The position numbers and the translations under genes are program-made. From Lumnitzera littorea (taxonomy: Eukaryota > Streptophyta > Magnoliopsida > Myrtales > Combretaceae), in contig JAMXBB010000006.1 in the NCBI GenBank assembly GCA_024138015.1, positions 72,761,555-72,825,554 of the forward strand: DNA of 64,000 bases, read 5' to 3'. Below the pieces are notes generated by a model. It did not search any database, was not told where the DNA came from, and worked only from the letters and a program-made list of their open reading frames with translations. Within the stretch, counting starts at the first letter, position 1. Each line of letters starts with the position of its first letter. Shown here one piece after another: positions 59,300-64,000 of this stretch.

Positions 59300-62200
59300 G
59301 GATCAAATCTTTGAAGTCTTCAGCTAAGATTTCTTCTTCTATTATATAGGGACTTAGGTTAGAAATGTTGAAAGTATCAAAAACCCCATACCCTTCGAGA
59401 AGCTTAAGCTTATAAGTGTTGTAATTAATCTTTTATAATACATGTGAGGGTCCCTTAGCTCGTAGTGACAGTTTGTTCTTTCTTTTGTCTAAGAACCTCT
59501 CCTTACTTAAATGTAGCCATACTAGGTCTCTTAGATGGAATAGTTTCTCCTAGCATTCCTAGCTTCTTTATGCAAACCTCTTGGCAATGCCGGCCAATTG
59601 TTCTGTAACTTGGTGATAGATTTGTTGTAGGGTTTGAGCTCGATCTTCTACATTTAGATCATCGCATTCAACTCGAGTTCTTGGTGCTTGGTCAAGAGGT
59701 AGCTCCAAATTAAAATCTTAGATGACCTTGAATGGAGTTTTGCTAGTTCTATTATTGATTGATTTGTTATAAGGAACTTGACAATAGATAGACAGTTGTC
59801 CCATTTAACTTGGTTCCTCCCTATTGTAGCTTGGAGAAGAGAATCTAATGTGTGGTTGAAGACCTTTGTTTGTCCATCTATTTGTAGGTAGCATGATGTG
59901 TTGAATAGCAACTTAGTTCTTAGTTTACATTATAAGGTCTTTCAGAAATGACTTAAGAACTTTAGATCTTTGTTAAACACTATAACCTTGAAATTTCATA
60001 CAGCTTCACGATCTCCTGTGAAAACAAAAAAGAAACAACCGAGGCATTGTTAGTTTTATAAAAATGCACAACGTATGCCATCTTATTGAATTTGTCAACC
60101 ACAACTATGATGGCATCCTTCCTATTGGTTGTTCTAAGAAAACTAAGAAAGAAATCCATACTCAAGTCGACCCATTATTGGTTTGGAGCTGGTAAGGGCA
60201 TAACTTTTCCTTACTCAGCTTAGTTCTTAGCCTCCTTACAAGTCAAGCATCTCTTAACATCCTCGGCCAATAGAATCTTTATTTCAACATTTTGTAAGTT
60301 CTTTTTTCTTTGAAGTGGCTAGATATGCCTCCATTATAGACTTATCGGATTAGTAATTTACGAATTGAATAGCTCGACACACAAAGTTTGCTAGTTTGGA
60401 AGAAGTAGTCATCTTCTGTGAAGTATTCATCCAATGTTCCACCCTCCTTACATCGGGTATTGATTGGTCTAATGAATTCATCATGGGGATATTGTTCCTT
60501 GATATTTGAGATCCTATTAACTTTGTTTATAGATTAGAAAGCATGTTGTTTACATAGGGCATTTGCAACTACATTTATCTTATTTTGACAATCCTTATAA
60601 GAATTTTACCCATTTTACTTATCACTTTGATAGCTTTAGTTGGCTCTTTCAGTAACTAAGGGTTTGATGGATGGAATAAATAACAAATTCCTTTAGTAGT
60701 AGATAATGTTACTAGGTTTGCAATACTTGGACAAGTGCATACAATTCCTTCTCATAGAACGAATAGTTTAGAGTTGATCCCTTGAGCTTTTCACTAAACT
60801 AGGCAATAGGTTGACAGTCTTGCATGAGCATTGCTCGAATTCTTATAATTAAAGCATCACATTCTTGCTCGAAGGCTTTATTGAAATTAGGTAAAGATAG
60901 CACCAAGGCTAAATATAACCTCTTCTTCAATTTAGAAAAGCTCTTTTCTTCCTTTTCTCCCCAATGAAAGTCAATGTTCCTCTTAATGAGTTTAGTAAGG
61001 GGTACGACCATAAAACTAAAGTTCTAAATGAGCTTGCGATAGAAAGAAGCTAAGTCATGGAAACTTATGACATTAGCACATGAGGTCGGGTAGGCTACTC
61101 TATAACCGTTCAAATTTTCTCATCATCTACTCTCAAGCCTCCACCTCCAACTACATACCCTAAAAATATAACCTCATCTTGGTAAAAACAACATTTCTTT
61201 AATTGCTAAATAGTTGTTTGGCTTGAAGCACCTCAAAGATTGCTTGGAGATGCTTTACATGGTTAGGTAGGTTAAGACCACATATAAAGATGTCATTAAA
61301 ATAAACTACAATAAACTTCCTTATCTAGTTACTTAGTACATGGTTTATTAGCCTCCTAAACATGCTTGAGACAATAGATAACCTAAATGGCATGATAAGC
61401 CACTCATACAATTTGTATCTTATTTTGAAGGCTATCTTCCTCCATTGCTTTCTCGCATTCAGATTTAATGATATCCTAACTTCAGATTAATCTTGGAAAA
61501 TACACTCATACTAGGCAATTCGTCTTACATATCATCTAGTTTACGGATTAGGTACTTGTACTTGACTACAATCTTTTTAACAGCTTAGCTATCTATATAC
61601 ATTCTCCAACTTCCATCCTTCTTGGGGACCAATAGTACAGGCAAAACGTATGGCATCATGCTTTTTTGGACATACCCTCTCTCAATGAGTTCATTTACTT
61701 GCTTTTAAAGTTTGGCAACTTGCCTAAGGTTCATTTGATAGACTGGTTGGTATGGTAACATAGCTCTTAGTTACAGATCAATGCCATACTCTATTCCTTG
61801 TTTTGGAGGTAATCCCTTTGGCAACTTGTCCTCTCTTAACAATTCCTCGACCTCTTTAAGTAGGTCAGCATGTCTTCAAAATTTTAGTAACCTTTGTATC
61901 AACAAAAGGGTTGGTTCATCACTTTTCAAAGCTTCTTTAACTTATATTGGCTTATTATTAAGGTTTTCTTGGTTTTTTGACTTAATATGGATTGCATACT
62001 ACTGATTTGGCTTAGTATCATTGCAAAGAGTATGACAAGTCAACTATCCTTCTCAAATGTAAGTACTTCTATGCCTGTCATGCACAACTCTCTATCAAAT
62101 AACTAAGGTCGACTAAGCAGAATATGCAAAGTACATACTGGGAATATGTTACATAATTTCATCCTTATAACCTCCAATGGTAATTGTTGAGAACACTTGC

Positions 62201-62575
62201 TTCATAACATGTAATAATCCCTTCTTGCTTCACTAATGTAATTTGTATGGTTCTGGATGTACAGAAGTTGACAAGTTTAGCTAGTCAATCATCTTCATAG
62301 ATGCAACATTTGCACAACTTCTACTTTCAATAATTAAGGCACAAAGTTGGTTGTTTACATTGTAAGTAGTATGGAACAAATTCTCGTGTTGTTTTTCTTG
62401 TTGATTATGTTCCGTACTAAGAGCTTAGTAGACAACTAATGTTAGCATGTCCCCTTCAACGGGGTAGATGTCATCTCTTGTAACTTCTACCTTCACTTTG
62501 TTCTCTATTTCTTCTACAGCTTCATTAACCTCTTCATCCATACTCTATACTTCAAATGTTAGGACAAAACCCTTA
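59300..62575 (-). pseudogene. Gypsy-3 pol, decayed
   Basis: Protease: IIESRSCANVASMKMID (near 62330), where the family has an Asp-containing SGSC-like motif. Reverse transcriptase: VYFNDIFIC (near 61300; YFDD changed). RNase H: LVLSLPNFNKAFEQECDALI (60900). Integrase: SMDFFLSFLRTT, IIVVVDKFNKMAYVVHF (60165-60060), DGQTKVFNHTLDSLLQATIG (59875-59820), and near 59400 GYGVFDTFNISNLSPY. Stops and shifts throughout. Confidence 0.85.
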
Positions 62576-63357
62576 CAACTCGTTCACTTCACTGAATGGA
62601 ATGAGGGAGGAATGTAATTGGAATTCTTAAGGAATATAATAAGGGTGTAATATTTATTACTTTATTTAGTTAGATTAATAAACAACTTAAGAATAGATAG
62701 ATAATATAATTTTAATGACTAAATTACCCTTGATTCATTTTCTTTCTTAAGTAATTATAAAGTAAGAGGTAGTATTGGTAGAAATCGACTGCAGGGGGTA
62801 GAGGTGGTGGTAATGGTTGACGGCGGTTGCGAGCAGTGGTGATGGTGGTGGTAACGATAGTAGTGACGGCGATGATAGTGGTGGTAATGGCAACGGTGAT
62901 AGTGGTAATGGTCGCAATAACAGCGGTGGTGATGGTGGTGGCAGCAGTGTAATGATAATGGTGTTAGTGGCGATGATGATGGTAGTGGTGGTTGGCGATT
63001 AATAGTAGTAGCGATGGTAGTAGCGGTGGTAGTAGCGGTGGTAGTAGCGGTAATGGCGGTGGTAATAGTAATGGTGGTGGTAGTAATGGTGGCGATGGTG
63101 GTAGTAGCGATGGCGATGGCGGCGATGGCAATGGTAGTAGTGGTCGTTGTTAAATTAATATGAGGTTATTTTTGGAAAAAATGTGAAATTTTGTAAGGAA
63201 TCATGATTCTTTGATTAAATTAAGGAATCCTTATTACTTAATTTCACGTAATAGAGATTCCTAAGAAATTGCGATTTGGAGACAAAAAACCAAATGAATG
63301 CTATAATAAGGAATAAGGGGGGAATTGAATTCCAATTCCCCTCAAGTGAACAAAGCA
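62576..63357. mobile_element. Harbinger-like non-autonomous element, 782 bp, in gypsy-3 gag
   Basis: Flanked by TTA on both sides (62573-62575, 63358-63360), the PIF/Harbinger target. Ends are CAACTCGTTCACTT and, reversed, TGCTTTGTTCACTT, followed on each side by GGAAT/GGAATT-rich sequence. No transposase frame. The middle is a GGT/GAT-type repeat. It sits between the zinc-knuckle part of gag (right) and the protease lead-in (left). Confidence 0.7.
62800..63155. repeat. Trinucleotide GGT/GAT/AGT-type repeat inside the Harbinger-like element
   Basis: About 350 bp of GGTGGT, GATGGT, AGTAGC-like units. The frame at 62817-63002 reads as a Gly/Asp/Ser-rich run and is a repeat artefact. Confidence 0.85.
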
Positions 63358-64000
63358 TTAATGACCATTGTCTGTCGATAGGGGCATTGGGCAGCTATAT
63401 GTTTAAAGCATTGCATTTGAAGCACTTTAGCTCACTTACTTTTCTTTTAGAGGTTTGCCCCTTTTCAAATTCCTTCTCTTTCCCTCCATACCCCTTTCTT
63501 TCTCCTTCTATATAAGACAACTGCCCTTCCTTTTTACTTGATAATGAGCCATCAAGCTTCCTATTGCTTCCTTAGACAAGTAAGATCTATGGAAAAGGTT
63601 GGGAACTGGTGGCTTAGTAAGGTTTGATCGTTTTCTACCTCTCAATAGGTTGGACAACCTTAACAATCTCTTTAAGGATGTGAAAGGATCATATTTTGAC
63701 AACATCTCTTAGTTTTACCTCAAACTAGTGACAAACCTTGAACAGTTTGAGCTTTAGGCTCTTCTACCTCACACCTGATCATTAGCATCTAGAATTCCTA
63801 TACATATTCATTGACAAATCGATTACCTTGCTTCAGTTCCTACAACATTGCAAAAGCATCTTGATGATATGATTCAAGAATGAATCTATTTCGCATGACT
63901 CTCTTCATTTCTTCCTATGTTCTTACACTACGTCGACCTTCTTGTCTACTCATCATATGCAACTTCTTCCGCTACATATGTGCATATTAGTAAACTCTAG
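63358..64000 (-). pseudogene. Gypsy-3 gag, partial
   Basis: The zinc-knuckle remnant reads CFKHIAAQCP near 63400 (shortened). Further right, the minus strand keeps gag-like charged sequence (MKRVMRNRF, ESYHQDAFAML near 63890-63850). The start is beyond the window. Confidence 0.65.

Larger units (their letters stand above)
59250..64000 (-). mobile_element. Ty3/gypsy element (gypsy-3), minus strand, running off the right edge
   Basis: Right to left: gag (64000-63358), a Harbinger-like insertion, gag/protease (62575-62270), reverse transcriptase (about 61700-61020), RNase H (61011-60640), integrase (about 60350-59300). Its motifs resemble gypsy-2 and gypsy-1. Its 5' end is outside the window. 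Confidence 0.85.

Noticed and set aside
62817..63002. Gly/Asp/Ser-rich small protein
   Set aside because: Artefact of the GGT/GAT repeat inside the Harbinger-like element.

Overview
The window is plant nuclear DNA, most likely from a eudicot. It holds one readable host gene, broken up by transposable elements, inside a broad field of decayed retrotransposons. The evidence for a plant is the set of families present: Tat-type and chromovirus Ty3/gypsy, Ty1/copia, plant LINEs whose first reading frame looks like DUF4283, MULE- and Harbinger-like non-autonomous elements, and GT-AG introns. No bacterial operon, CRISPR array or phage feature is present.

Region 1 (1-7771) is the 3' part of a Tat/Ogre-like gypsy element on the + strand. 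It has a decayed integrase, six 98-99 bp tandem repeats, a long decayed reading frame in antisense, a polypurine tract and a 907 bp 3' LTR bounded by TGTTGAT/ATCAACA. Bases 7772-9949 hold no recognisable gene.

Region 2 (9950-32206, minus strand) is the main result. Eight small exons splice into exactly 540 nt, which is 179 codons plus a stop, with consistent GT-AG borders and phases. The product resembles NNF1/PMF1, a subunit of the kinetochore MIS12 complex. No single open reading frame shows this gene, because 98% of its 22 kb span is intron. Intron 6 carries a complete but dead copia element (11371-15465) that was itself hit by a 795 bp MULE-like element. Intron 5 (10.75 kb) carries LTR elements nested four deep: an outer LTR pair at 16000/26050, a TRIM-like element at 17580-25472, a chromovirus at 18670-25332, and a solo LTR at 21754-22981. 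Introns 2 and 3 hold a LINE fragment and a long trinucleotide repeat. A telomere-like (CCCTAA) cluster lies about 100 nt upstream of the start codon.

Region 3 (33010-45644) is a LINE on the + strand with a perfect 17 bp target-site duplication and a poly-A tail. A 6.4 kb gypsy element (36307-42747) splits it.

Region 4 (45662-64000) is mostly gypsy remnants on the minus strand. An Athila/Tat-like protease fragment is followed by gypsy-2, which is interrupted by a 3.7 kb solo LTR and a 616 bp insertion. Then comes gypsy-3, which is interrupted by a Harbinger-like element containing a GGT/GAT-type repeat. All are full of stops, and several have lost catalytic residues. I found no functional viral or toxin gene and no previously unknown multi-gene system. 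The novelty lies in the fragmented NNF1 gene and the layered insertion history.
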